A stretch of DNA of 64,000 nucleotides from Streptomyces roseirectus (GTDB lineage: Bacteria; Actinomycetota; Actinomycetes; Streptomycetales; Streptomycetaceae): the NCBI RefSeq assembly GCF_014489635.1, contig NZ_CP060828.1, positions 5,388,501 to 5,452,500 on the forward strand, written 5' to 3'. Positions within the stretch are counted from its first letter, which is position 1; each line of letters starts with the position of its first letter. Shown here in pieces: positions 54,485-62,661 of this stretch. The position numbers were made by a program, and so were the translations under genes. The notes under the pieces were generated by a model, which ran no database searches, was not told where the DNA came from, and saw nothing but the letters and a program-made list of their open reading frames with translations.

Positions 54485-56053
54485 GTGTTCCGCAGCGAGT
54501 ACGCAGACGTCCCGGCAGTGGAACTGCCCATCCACGACGCCGTCCTGGGCCGCGCCGCCGAGTTCGGCGACCTGCCCGCGCTGGTCGACGGCGTGGACGG
54601 CACGACCCTCAGCTACGAGCAGGTGGACCGCTTCCACCGGCGCGTCGCCGCCGCGTTCGCCGACGCGGGCGTGCGCAAGGGGGACGTGCTCGCCCTGCAC
54701 AGCCCCAACACGGTCGCCTTCCCGATCGCCTTCTACGCGGCCACCCGCGCGGGCGCCTCGGTCACCACCGTCCACCCCCAGTGCACGCCCGAGGAGTTCG
54801 CGGGGCAGCTCCGCGACTCGGCCGCCCGGTGGATCGTCACCGTCTCGCCCCTGCTGGAGACGGCCCGCAGGGCGGCCGAACTCGCCGGCGGCGTCGAGGA
54901 GATCTTCGTCTGCGACGCCGCCGGCGGCCACCGCTCGCTGGCCGACATGCTCGCCACCCAGGCCCCCGAACCGACCCTCTACATCGACCCCGTCGAGGAC
55001 GTCGCCGCCCTCCCGTACTCCTCCGGGACGACCGGCACCCCCAAGGGCGTCATGCTGACCCACCGCCAGATCGCCACCAACCTCGCCCAGTTGGCGCCCC
55101 TGATGCCGACGGGCCCCGGTGACCGGATCCTGGCGGTACTCCCGTTCTTTCACATCTACGGCTTGACCGCCCTGATGAACGCCCCCCTGCGCCTGGGCGC
55201 CACCGTCGTCGTCCTGCCCCGCTTCGACCTGGAGACGTTCCTTACGGCGATCGAGAGGCGCCGCATCACCGGCCTGTACGTCGCCCCGCCGATCGTCCTG
55301 GCGCTCGCCAAGCACCCGGCCGTCGAACGCTACGACCTGTCGTCCCTCACGTACGTCATCAGCGCCGCCGCGCCCCTGGACGCGGAACTCGCCGCCGCGT
55401 GCGCGCGACGGCTCGGCCTGCCGCCCCTCGGCCAGGCGTACGGCATGACCGAACTCTCCCCGGGCACCCACGTCGTCCCCCGGGACGCCATGCGCGAGGC
55501 GCCGCCCGGGACCGTCGGCAAGCTCATCGGCGGCACCGCGATGCGCGTCGTCTCCCTGGACGACCCCGGCAAGGACCTCGGCGTCGGCGAGGCCGGCGAA
55601 CTGCTCTTCAAGGGCCCGCAGGTGATGAAGGGCTACCTGGGCCGCCCCGACGCCACCGACGCGATGATCGACGCCGACGGCTGGCTGCACACCGGGGACA
55701 TCGGGTACGTCGACGAGGGCGGCTGGCTGTTCGTCGTCGACCGGGTCAAGGAACTCATCAAGTACAAGGGCTTCCAGGTCGCCCCCGCCGAACTCGAAGC
55801 CCTCCTGCTGACCCACCCGGACATCGCCGACGCCGCCGTCATCGGCGCCCACAACGCCGACGGCAACGAGATCCCGCACGCGTACGTGGTGCGCGCGCCC
55901 CGCGCCGAACACCTCTCCGAAGGAGAGGTGATGATGTACGTCGCCGAACGGGTCGCGCCCTACAAGCGCGTCCGCCAGGTCACGTTCATCGACGTGGTGC
56001 CCCGCGCGGCCTCCGGGAAGATCCTGCGACGGCAGCTGAGGGAGCGCGCGTGA
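54485..56053 (+). CDS. Acyl/aryl-CoA ligase of the 4-coumarate-CoA ligase group
   Basis: The GTG at 54485 follows a GAGGAGGAA SD; the 522-residue protein has the AMP-binding motif LPYSSGTTGTPKGVMLTH, QAYGMTELSPGTH, GWLHTGDIGYVDEGGW and the PRAASGKILRR lysine motif. Overall order and sequence match the Streptomyces cinnamate/4-coumarate-CoA ligase type, studied in S. coelicolor (SCO4383, from memory). It activates a free acid with ATP and CoA, supplying the operon's starting thioester. Whether the acid is aromatic or aliphatic cannot be told. Confidence 0.9.
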   Translation: MFRSEYADVPAVELPIHDAVLGRAAEFGDLPALVDGVDGTTLSYEQVDRFHRRVAAAFADAGVRKGDVLALHSPNTVAFPIAFYAATRAGASVTTVHPQCTPEEFAGQLRDSAARWIVTVSPLLETARRAAELAGGVEEIFVCDAAGGHRSLADMLATQAPEPTLYIDPVEDVAALPYSSGTTGTPKGVMLTHRQIATNLAQLAPLMPTGPGDRILAVLPFFHIYGLTALMNAPLRLGATVVVLPRFDLETFLTAIERRRITGLYVAPPIVLALAKHPAVERYDLSSLTYVISAAAPLDAELAAACARRLGLPPLGQAYGMTELSPGTHVVPRDAMREAPPGTVGKLIGGTAMRVVSLDDPGKDLGVGEAGELLFKGPQVMKGYLGRPDATDAMIDADGWLHTGDIGYVDEGGWLFVVDRVKELIKYKGFQVAPAELEALLLTHPDIADAAVIGAHNADGNEIPHAYVVRAPRAEHLSEGEVMMYVAERVAPYKRVRQVTFIDVVPRAASGKILRRQLRERA

Positions 56054-56784
56054 ACCCGGTCGGCCGCAGCCGCGAACGCGGCGTCGAACACCTCAGCCTC
56101 GACGCCGCGGCCACCCGCAACGCCCTTTCGGCGGACCTCGTCGGCGCCCTCACGGACGCGCTCGCCGACTGCGCGAAGGACCCCGGCGTACGGGCCGTCG
56201 TCCTCACCCACAGCGGGGGCACGTTCTGCGCGGGCGCCGACCTCAAGGACCCGCCCGCGCCGCGGGAGTTCGTGGGGCTGCTGCGCGCGCTCGTCGAACT
56301 CCCCAAGCCGGTCGTCGCGCGCGTGGCGGGGCACGTCCGCGCGGGCGGACTCGGGCTCGTCGCCGCCTGCGACGTCGCCGGGGCGTCGGCCGGGTCGACG
56401 TTCGCGTTCACCGAGGTGCGCATCGGGGTCGCGCCCGCCGTCATCTCGCTGCCCCTGCTGCCCCGCGCCGACCCCCGCGCCCTCGCGCGGTACTGCCTCA
56501 CCGGGGAGTGCTTCGACGCCGCCGAGGCCGTCCGGGCGGGGCTCGTCACGGCGTCGGGCGACGACGTCGACGCCGTCCTCACGCCCGTGCTCGACGGACT
56601 GCGCAGGTCCGCGCCCGACGGGCTGGCCCAGACGAAACGGCTGCTCACGGCTAAGGTGCTCGAAGCCTTCGACCGGGACGCGGCCGAGCTGACGGCGCTC
56701 TCCGCGCGGCTGTTCGCCTCGCCGACGGCCCGCGAGGGGATGACGGCCTTCCTCGAACGACGGGATCCCGCATGGGTGTTGTGA
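56050..56784 (+). CDS. Enoyl-CoA hydratase/isomerase family protein
   Basis: The GTG at 56050 overlaps the ligase stop. The 244-residue crotonase-fold protein has HSGGTFCAGADLKD as the first oxyanion strand and GHVRAGGLGLVAACDVAGAS as the second, both giving the expected backbone NH donors. One of the usual hydratase glutamates (in the segment after the second oxyanion helix) is replaced by the sequence RIGVAPAVI, so isomerase or hydratase activity is uncertain. It would hydrate the carboxylated enoyl-CoA. Confidence 0.85.
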   Translation: MNPVGRSRERGVEHLSLDAAATRNALSADLVGALTDALADCAKDPGVRAVVLTHSGGTFCAGADLKDPPAPREFVGLLRALVELPKPVVARVAGHVRAGGLGLVAACDVAGASAGSTFAFTEVRIGVAPAVISLPLLPRADPRALARYCLTGECFDAAEAVRAGLVTASGDDVDAVLTPVLDGLRRSAPDGLAQTKRLLTAKVLEAFDRDAAELTALSARLFASPTAREGMTAFLERRDPAWVL

Positions 56785-57386
56785 CCGCGGCCGACCGCGC
56801 GGCGGGCGAGCGCGTGCCCAAGCAGGACCGCAGCCGGGCGACCCGGCAGCGGCTCCTGGAAGCCGCCGTGGCCTGCCTCGCCGAGCACGGCTGGGCGGGC
56901 TCCACGGTCTCCGCCGTCGCCGAGCGCGCGGGCGTCTCCCGGGGCGCCGCGCAGCACCACTTCCCCACGCGCGAGGACCTGTTCACAGCCGCCGTCGAGT
57001 ACGTCGCCGAGGAGCGGTCCGGGGCCCTGCGCGCGCTGTTCCCGCAGGGGGCCACCGACCGCGCGGCCGTCGTCGGCGCGCTCGTCGACCTCTACACCGG
57101 GCCCCTGTTCCGCGCGGCCCTCCACCTCTGGGTCGCCGCCTCCAACGAGGAGCAACTGCGGCCCCGGGTGACCGAACTGGAGGCCCGCGTGGGCCGCGAG
57201 ACCCACCGCATCGCCGTCGACCTCCTCGGCGCCGACGAGAGCCGCCCCGGCGCGCGCGAGACCGTCCAGGGCCTCCTGGACATGGCCCGCGGCCTCGGCC
57301 TCGCCAACCTCCTCACCGACGACCGGGCCCGGCGCGAGCGGGTCGTGGGGCAGTGGGTGGCGTTGGTGGAGGCGGAGTTGGGGTGA
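56772..57386 (+). CDS. TetR-family regulator of the acyl-CoA operon
   Basis: The 204-residue protein has a helix-turn-helix in about residues 20-65 (RATRQRLLEAAVACLAEHG, then GVSRGAAQHHFPTREDLF). Its start overlaps the hydratase gene by 13 bp, so it is the last gene of the operon. The CAAGC-N2-GCTTG repeat at 46749 is a plausible site, making it an autoregulator of the whole unit. Confidence 0.9.
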   Translation: MGVVTAADRAAGERVPKQDRSRATRQRLLEAAVACLAEHGWAGSTVSAVAERAGVSRGAAQHHFPTREDLFTAAVEYVAEERSGALRALFPQGATDRAAVVGALVDLYTGPLFRAALHLWVAASNEEQLRPRVTELEARVGRETHRIAVDLLGADESRPGARETVQGLLDMARGLGLANLLTDDRARRERVVGQWVALVEAELG

Positions 57387-57425
57387 GGGAGGGGCGTTGT
57401 CAGTGGGGGGTTCTACGGTGGTGGC

Positions 57426-57959
57426 ATGGGAGATCGGTTTCAGGTGATCGTCGACCTCGAAGCGGGCGAGGCGGAGGCGGCCCGGCTCAAGGAGAGGGCC
57501 GTCGCGTGGCTGGTGGGGGAGGGGATCGTCGTGGCGGACGGGGCCGGGTACGCGGCCGGCCCCGGCTGGCAGCGGGCCGTGGACGACGACTGGGATCGGG
57601 AACCGGCGGGCGGGCTCGCCGTGCACGTGGGGCGAGGCGCCTTCCACAGCGGCGCGGACGCCCCGGCACACGCCCGCTGCCCGGCGTGCGCCGCCCACCG
57701 GGAGCTGGACGCGGACGGCTGGGCCTGGGCCAGCGAGGCGATCGAGACCTGGTCCGAGGCGGGCACCGCCACCCTCACCTGCCCGACCTGCACGCGGACC
57801 GCGTCCCTGCCGGACTGGGAGTGGGACAACGCCCCCTTCGCGTTCGGGCACCTGGCCCTGAAGTTCTGGGACTGGCCCGACCTCTCGGAGGCGTTCCGCG
57901 CGCGTATGGCCGCCGTCCTGGAGGGGCACCGCACGGCGTACCTCTGGGGCAAGATCTGA
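57426..57959 (+). CDS. Hypothetical protein with a zinc-ribbon
   Basis: The 177-residue protein contains two CxxC pairs (CPAC near residue 85 and CPTC near 115), which would form a zinc ribbon, between an acidic, Trp-rich N-terminal part and a Trp/Phe-rich C-terminus. I recognise no named family. It follows the TetR gene by 39 bp on the same strand and is convergent with pdxH. Confidence 0.7.
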   Translation: MGDRFQVIVDLEAGEAEAARLKERAVAWLVGEGIVVADGAGYAAGPGWQRAVDDDWDREPAGGLAVHVGRGAFHSGADAPAHARCPACAAHRELDADGWAWASEAIETWSEAGTATLTCPTCTRTASLPDWEWDNAPFAFGHLALKFWDWPDLSEAFRARMAAVLEGHRTAYLWGKI

Positions 57960-57981
57960 CGCCTCCCGCGCGGGCGCCGGC

Positions 57982-58650
57982 TCACGGGCTCAGCCGCTCC
58001 ACCCGCCACCCCCCGTCCGCCTCGCCGACGTACTGCAGCCGGTCGTGCAGGCGGTTCTCGCGGCCCTGCCAGAACTCGACCGACTCGGGGGCCACGCGGA
58101 AGCCGCCCCAGTGGGGCGGGACGGGCACCTGCTCGCCCTCGGGGTAGCGGGCGGCGAGTTCGGCGTAGGAGGCGTCGAGTTCGGCGCGGGAGGGGACGAC
58201 GGAGGACTGGACGCTGGCCCAGGCGCCGAGCTGGGAGCCGTGCGGGCGGGTACGGAAGTACGCGGCCGTCTCGTCGCGCCCGGTGCGCCGGGCGACACCG
58301 CGCACGATGACCTGGCGGGCCATCGGGTGCCAGGGGAACAGGAGGGACACGTACGGGTTCTCGGCGAGGTCCTGGGCCTTGCGGGAGCCGTAGTTGGTGT
58401 AGAAGACGAAGCCCTGCTCGTCGAAGTGCTTCAGCAGCACCGTGCGGGAACTCGGCCGTCCCTCGGCGTCGGCGGTGGAGACGACCATCGCGTTCGGCTC
58501 GAACAGGCGCGCCTGCGCGGCGGCCTGCGTGAACCAGCGGGCGAACTGCTCCACCGGGGTGGCCGCCAGGTCGTCCTCGGCAAGACCCTCCGCCCGGTAC
58601 TGCGTGCGCATCGCGGCGGGGTCGGGGGAAGCGCTGTCGTGGTCGTTCAC
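57982..58650 (-). CDS. pdxH: Pyridoxamine/pyridoxine 5'-phosphate oxidase
   Basis: The 222-residue protein from GTG 58650 follows GCAGGATGACC. FMN and substrate motifs are [26 protein letters not shown] and the C-terminal [18 protein letters not shown]...RLHDR, all diagnostic of PdxH. It converts PNP or PMP to pyridoxal 5'-phosphate using oxygen. A longer frame upstream is Arg/Pro-rich and not conserved. Confidence 0.95.
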   Translation of the reverse strand: MNDHDSASPDPAAMRTQYRAEGLAEDDLAATPVEQFARWFTQAAAQARLFEPNAMVVSTADAEGRPSSRTVLLKHFDEQGFVFYTNYGSRKAQDLAENPYVSLLFPWHPMARQVIVRGVARRTGRDETAAYFRTRPHGSQLGAWASVQSSVVPSRAELDASYAELAARYPEGEQVPVPPHWGGFRVAPESVEFWQGRENRLHDRLQYVGEADGGWRVERLSP

Positions 58651-59054
58651 GCGGTCATCCTGCCGCATCGGGGCCGGCCGGCGGGGTCGCTCGGCCGGAT
58701 CACCCAGGGTGCCCCGCCGCACCACCCGGGACGCTCCGCCGGATCACCCGGGACGCCCCGCCGGATCGCGCGGGAGGCCGCCGTACGGTCCGGGCATGGC
58801 CCGGCGCGCCACCGGGCACCCTATGGATGGCACTCAGTGCCGTAAGACCTCCCCGAGGACGGCACCCGGGGATATGGTGCTGATGCCGCGCCGGCGGGAC
58901 GTGATCGGCCCTCTGCGCGCCCCGCGTCGTCCCCAGGGCCAGGACCGCCCGCCCGGGCGACGCCGACCGTCCACACGCGCCCAGGCGCCCTGTCACCGCC
59001 GCACCCGCTCCACCGCACACAAGCATCCCGTCGCACACATCGAGGAGCCGCCTG
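58651..59054. other. Divergent pdxH / citrate synthase intergenic region
   Basis: This 404-bp region contains the four-unit 22-bp tandem repeat and no convincing gene. An SD (GAGGAGCCGCC) precedes the citrate synthase start. Confidence 0.7.
58695..58782. repeat. 22-bp tandem repeat, four units
   Basis: Units of 22 bp begin at 58695, 58717, 58739 and 58761 with the pattern CCG-ATCACCCGGG. The last is diverged. They lie between pdxH and the citrate synthase gene; the 22-bp period is two helical turns. Confidence 0.8.
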
Positions 59055-60152
59055 ATGTCCGACTTCGTACCCGGGCTCGAAGGAGTCGTCGCGTTCGAGA
59101 CGGAGATCGCCGAACCGGACAAGGAGGGCGGCGCCCTGCGGTACCGGGGCGTCGACATCGAGGACCTGGTGGGGCACGTCTCGTTCGGCAACGTCTGGGG
59201 CCTGCTGGTCGACGGCGCCTTCGACCCGGGGCTGCCGGCCGCCGAGCCGTTCCCGATCCCGGTGCACTCCGGGGACGTCCGGGTCGACGTGCAGTCCGCG
59301 CTGGCGATGCTGGCCCCCGTGTGGGGCCTCAAGCCCCTCCTGGACATCGACGAGGCCCAGGCCCGCGACGACCTCGCGCGCGCCGCCGTGATGGCCCTCT
59401 CGTACGTCGCGCAGTCCGCGCGCGGGCAGGGGCGCGCGATGGTGCCGCAGCGGGAGATCGACAAGGCGCGCTCGGTCGTCGAGCGGTTCATGATCCGCTG
59501 GCGCGGCGAGCCGGACCCCAAGCATGTCGCGGCCGTCGACGCCTACTGGACGTCCGCCGCCGAGCACGGCATGAACGCGTCGACGTTCACCGCGCGCGTG
59601 ATCGCCTCCACCGGCGCGGACGTCGCCGCCGCGCTCTCCGGCGCCGTCGGGGCCATGTCGGGCCCGCTGCACGGCGGCGCGCCCTCGCGCGTGCTCGGCA
59701 TGATCGAGGAGATCGAGCGCACCGGGGACGCCGACGGGTACGTCCGCCAGGCGCTCGACCGGGGCGAGCGGCTGATGGGCTTCGGGCACCGCGTCTACCG
59801 CGCCGAGGACCCCCGCGCGCGGGTGCTGCGGCGTACCGCGCGGGACCTCGGCGCGCCCCGGTTCGAGGTCGCCGAGGCCCTGGAGAAGGCGGCCCTCGCC
59901 GAGCTGCACGCGCGCCGGCCCGACCGGGTGCTCGCGACCAACGTGGAGTTCTGGGCGGCGATCGTCCTGGACTTCGCCGAGGTGCCGGCCCACATGTTCA
60001 CGTCGATGTTCACGTGCGCGCGGACGGCGGGCTGGTCGGCGCACATCCTCGAACAGAAGCGGACGGGGCGGCTGGTGCGGCCGTCCGCGCGGTACACCGG
60101 GCCCGGGGCGCGCAGCCCTCGGGACGTCGAGGGGTACGACGGCGCCCGCTGA
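59055..60152 (+). CDS. Citrate synthase 2 family protein
   Basis: The 365-residue protein has citrate synthase landmarks SGPLHGGAPSRVL and GFGHRVYRAEDPRA with the two active-site histidines. The position of the canonical catalytic Asp is filled by Glu in TNVEFWAA, as in other actinobacterial citrate synthase 2 proteins I know. It condenses oxaloacetate with acetyl-CoA or acts on a related acyl-CoA (for example methylcitrate). Length and the QKRTGRLVRPSA end fit the second, shorter citrate synthase of Streptomyces. Confidence 0.9.
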   Translation: MSDFVPGLEGVVAFETEIAEPDKEGGALRYRGVDIEDLVGHVSFGNVWGLLVDGAFDPGLPAAEPFPIPVHSGDVRVDVQSALAMLAPVWGLKPLLDIDEAQARDDLARAAVMALSYVAQSARGQGRAMVPQREIDKARSVVERFMIRWRGEPDPKHVAAVDAYWTSAAEHGMNASTFTARVIASTGADVAAALSGAVGAMSGPLHGGAPSRVLGMIEEIERTGDADGYVRQALDRGERLMGFGHRVYRAEDPRARVLRRTARDLGAPRFEVAEALEKAALAELHARRPDRVLATNVEFWAAIVLDFAEVPAHMFTSMFTCARTAGWSAHILEQKRTGRLVRPSARYTGPGARSPRDVEGYDGAR

Positions 60153-60216
60153 CGGCGGCGTGGGACCCGCGGCACCGGTGGAGGCGCCGCGGGCCCACGG
60201 AGCCGGTCCGGAGCGC

Positions 60217-61233
60217 TTACGCGGGCGTCAGCAGGCCCGCGTGGTGCCGCTCCGCCACGAGCGGGTGGGCCCGCAGCTTGCCCTTCAGCTCGTTGAAGCC
60301 GTACTCCGCGAACAGCGGGTTCGCCGGGTCGGTCGTCACGCCGGGGGCCGTCGAGGCGTGCGGGAAGAGCAGGGGCTCCACGCGCGCGTCCAGGCGCGGG
60401 TTGTAGAAGAACGGGATGGAGAAACGTTCCACCGCCGTCGGCGGGGAGACCACGCGGTGGTTGGTGGCGATCAGGTAGCCGTTGGTGGCGACCTCCAGGA
60501 GCTCGCCCAGGTTGACGACGAACGCGCCCTCCAGGGGCGGCACGTCGTGGAAGAGGCCGTCCTCGCGCTGCACCTGGAGGCCGCCCACCTGGTCCTGGAG
60601 GAGCAGCGTCAGGAAGCCGTAGTCCTTGTGCGCGCCGACGCCCTGGTCGGCGCCGTTCCCGGCGTTCCCCGGGTAGCGGACCAGCTTCAGGTGCGGGTGC
60701 GCGTGCTCCCCGAACGCCGCGTCGTAGAAGTCGGGCGCGGCGCCTATGGAGGCCAGCAGCTCGTGCAGCAGCTTCTCGGCGACCCCGCTGAGACGGTCGA
60801 TCCACCGCAGGGCGGCCGTCCGCAGCTCGGGCAGCGACGCGGGCCACTGGTTGGGGCCTTCGAGCCACCAGTACGGCGGCTCGCCCGCGCCGGGCACGCG
60901 CGCGGGGCGCTCGGCGCCGATGTCGAGCTGGTCGCGCCAGTCCTGGCGGCCTCCGGTGCGCTCGTCGCCCGTGCGCGTGTAGCCCCGGAAGTGCGGCGAG
61001 TTCACGTTGTCCAGGGCGAGCCGCTGCGCCTCGGGCAGCGCGAAGAAGCGCCGCATCGCCGTCAGCAGGGCGGCGGTCTCCTCGTCCGTCACGCCGTGCC
61101 CCACGAGCTGGAAGAAGCCCACGTCGTGCGCCGCGCTGTGCAGGCGCGCGTGCAGTTCGGCACGCGCGCGGGGGCCCGCGTCGGCGGCCGAGAGGTCGAT
61201 GATCGGGAGTTGCTGGTACGACGGGTTCGTCAT
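60217..61233 (-). CDS. 2-oxoglutarate/Fe(II) dioxygenase, isopenicillin N synthase family
   Basis: The ATG at 61233 gives 338 residues. The N-terminal DIOX_N part (PIIDLSAADAG) leads into the catalytic fold with iron ligands in GAHKDYGFLTLL (HxD) and TNHRVVSPP (distal His), and the 2-oxoglutarate arginine in RFSIPFF. The family hydroxylates or oxidises small molecules. It lies downstream of a leader with two mini-ORFs and nested hairpins, so expression may be controlled by attenuation. Confidence 0.9.
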   Translation of the reverse strand: MTNPSYQQLPIIDLSAADAGPRARAELHARLHSAAHDVGFFQLVGHGVTDEETAALLTAMRRFFALPEAQRLALDNVNSPHFRGYTRTGDERTGGRQDWRDQLDIGAERPARVPGAGEPPYWWLEGPNQWPASLPELRTAALRWIDRLSGVAEKLLHELLASIGAAPDFYDAAFGEHAHPHLKLVRYPGNAGNGADQGVGAHKDYGFLTLLLQDQVGGLQVQREDGLFHDVPPLEGAFVVNLGELLEVATNGYLIATNHRVVSPPTAVERFSIPFFYNPRLDARVEPLLFPHASTAPGVTTDPANPLFAEYGFNELKGKLRAHPLVAERHHAGLLTPA

Positions 61234-61345
61234 GGTGCGTCCGTAGGTGTACGGGGACCGGGCCCGACGCCGTGGGTGGGGCGCGGGCACGGGTGCCGGT
61301 GAGCAGAGGTGAAGCCGAGGACGGCTGGAAAAGAGGGCTGGAGGC

Positions 61346-61420
61346 TCAGAGGGAGCGTCGACAGCCCATGCTCGTGACGCGGACGTAGTCCACGTGGCGG
61401 CGTCGAACGAGCGAAAGCAT
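61346..61420 (-). CDS. 24-residue leader-type peptide with RRRHVDYVRVTS
   Basis: ATG 61420 starts a frame of 24 codons, ending with a TGA at 61346-61348. The sequence includes VRRRHVDYVRVTSMGC, matching the short Streptomyces leader peptides with an RRHVD-x2-RV core that PGAP-type annotation calls putative leader peptide. A Cys codon lies near the end. A TAACCT hexamer 7 bp upstream (61428-61433) would give a leaderless mRNA. It lies 112 bp upstream of the dioxygenase on the same strand. Confidence 0.7.
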   Translation of the reverse strand: MLSLVRRRHVDYVRVTSMGCRRSL

Positions 61421-61497
61421 GGCGCCCAGGTTACTGCGCGGCGAACGATTCACACGTGGCGCGGATCACGCCCCCGGGAGGCGCCCGCAAACGCAGG

Positions 61498-61655
61498 CGA
61501 CCCGCGAGCTGGGTTCCTCCGGGGAGGAGCCGGCCGGACGTGCCGGCAGCTCGCGGGTCGGGTGACTGCTTGGGACTGGGCCGGCTGCACGCGGTCTTCC
61601 GCGCGCGGGTCCGGCACCGCACAAAGTGGGTGACGGGCGCTAGCCCGCAGTCACC
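61498..61655 (-). ncRNA. Structured RNA leader element
   Basis: A 14-bp stem (CGACCCGCGAGCTG at 61498-61511 with its complement at 61547-61560) holds two small internal hairpins. Directly next to it, GCAGTCACC at 61647-61655 is complementary to GGTGACTGC at 61561-61569. On the minus strand the first of these lies inside the 12-codon mini-ORF, so ribosome movement could open the 9-bp helix. No known riboswitch class was recognised. Confidence 0.5.
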
Positions 61656-61678
61656 TCACGCGTCCGGTTTCCATACAT
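61640..61678 (-). CDS. 12-residue upstream ORF
   Basis: ATG 61678 follows a strong SD (AAGGGAGGTGG) and a principal-sigma-type promoter. The peptide is MYGNRTREVTAG and ends at a TAG at 61640-61642. Its 3' half lies in a 9-bp helix arm of the downstream structure. It is most likely a regulatory upstream ORF of the dioxygenase transcript. Confidence 0.55.
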   Translation of the reverse strand: MYGNRTREVTAG

Positions 61679-61711
61679 CTGCCGAACCACCTCCCTTCTC
61701 GTGTGCCCCAC

Positions 61712-61741
61712 ACCCTAGGAAGGGCCTCCCGGACGGCTCAA
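61712..61741 (-). promoter_or_regulatory. Promoter of the leader transcript
   Basis: On the minus strand TTGAGC and TAGGGT are separated by 18 bp (-35 at 61736-61741, -10 at 61712-61717). Transcription should begin near 61705, upstream of the 12-codon ORF. Confidence 0.65.
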
Positions 61742-61802
61742 GCGGTTTTTTCGGCACGGCTTTTCCTCGCGCTCTTTGGCACGCGCGCAAGGCCGCCCGG
61801 CG

Positions 61803-62483
61803 TCACAGCGCGTGCCCGCCCGCCACCTGGACGACCTGCCCGGTGATCCAGCGCGCCTGGTGCGAGGCGCGTCTGGACGGGCCCGGGAGCGACCGCGTTG
61901 ACCCTGATGCCCCGCGGGCCCAGATCGAGCGCCGTGGCCCGTGTGAGCGCTTCCAGGGCCGCCTTGGAGGTGCTGTAGCCGAGCTGCCCGGGGAAGGCGC
62001 GGGCGGCGTCCGTGGAGACGTTCACGACGGCCGGCGGGGGACCGCTGACGTACCGCCGGGCCACCTCGGCGATCAGCAGGGCCGGGGCGATCGCGTTCAC
62101 GCGGTAGTGCCGCTCCAGGGACTCCGCCGTCAGGGACTCCAGGTCGTCCGGGGTCTCGCAGTGCTCCGCGTTGTTCACCAGGACGTCAACGGGGCCGGAC
62201 GCCGCCACCAGGCGGCGCACCTCGTCCGCGCGGGACAGGTCCGCGCCGATCGCGCGGCAGCCCTCGCTGAGTTTCCCCGTTTCCCCGCCAGCGCCACCGC
62301 CGTCTCCTCGCCGGGCGTGACGTGCGCCCAGGACACGCCCTCCGGGGCGAGCGGGTCCCGCGGCAGGTAGTGCACCGCCACGCGCGCACCTTGCGCGGCG
62401 AACGCACGGCTCACCGCCGCGCCGATGTTCCCCGCGCCGCCGGTCACCAGGACGTTCCTGCCGCTCAGCCGGGTGTCGATCAT
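61803..62483 (-). pseudogene. Broken short-chain dehydrogenase/reductase
   Basis: ATG 62483 has a perfect AGGAGG SD, and the frame starts MIDTRLSGRNVLVTGGAGNIG, the NAD(P)-binding TGxxxGxG. The frame breaks at 62271-62286, where GTTTCCCC is exactly duplicated; removing one copy rejoins it to GKLSEGCRAIGADLSR and onward to the VLVNNA and YSTSKAA motifs of the active site. The C-terminus is broken too: after APGPVQTRL the expected ~45 residues before WITGQVVQVAGGHAL (stop at 61803) are missing, and the pieces lie in different frames. It is a decaying SDR. Confidence 0.85.
62271..62286. repeat. 8-bp tandem duplication causing the SDR frameshift
   Basis: GTTTCCCC occurs twice back to back (62271-62278 and 62279-62286). 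Loss of one copy restores the SDR frame. A +8 change is typical of slipped-strand or microhomology duplication. Confidence 0.9.
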
Positions 62484-62661
62484 GCCTGCCTCCTGGAGGG
62501 CCGAAGTGGTTGCCGGCTTTCCATGGTCGAGGCGCACGCGTGCGACGACGGGGGAACCCGCGGTCGGCGAATCTTTCGCCGGGTTTCGGGAACACCGTGT
62601 GGGCTGTGTCACGTTCCAGTTGAATGAAAGCGAGTACGGAGGCAGTGCGTAGGGGGTCCAG

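Larger units (their letters stand above)
61421..61802 (-). other. Leader region between the SDR remnant and the dioxygenase leader peptide
   Basis: This 382-bp stretch contains the promoter, the 12-codon ORF and the hairpins listed above. No tRNA or longer gene is visible. Confidence 0.6.

Noticed and set aside
61498..61655. Known riboswitch or tmRNA/RNase P RNA
   Set aside because: None of the consensus boxes I know for cobalamin, SAM, TPP, c-di-AMP, tmRNA or RNase P fit; it is listed only as a structured leader.
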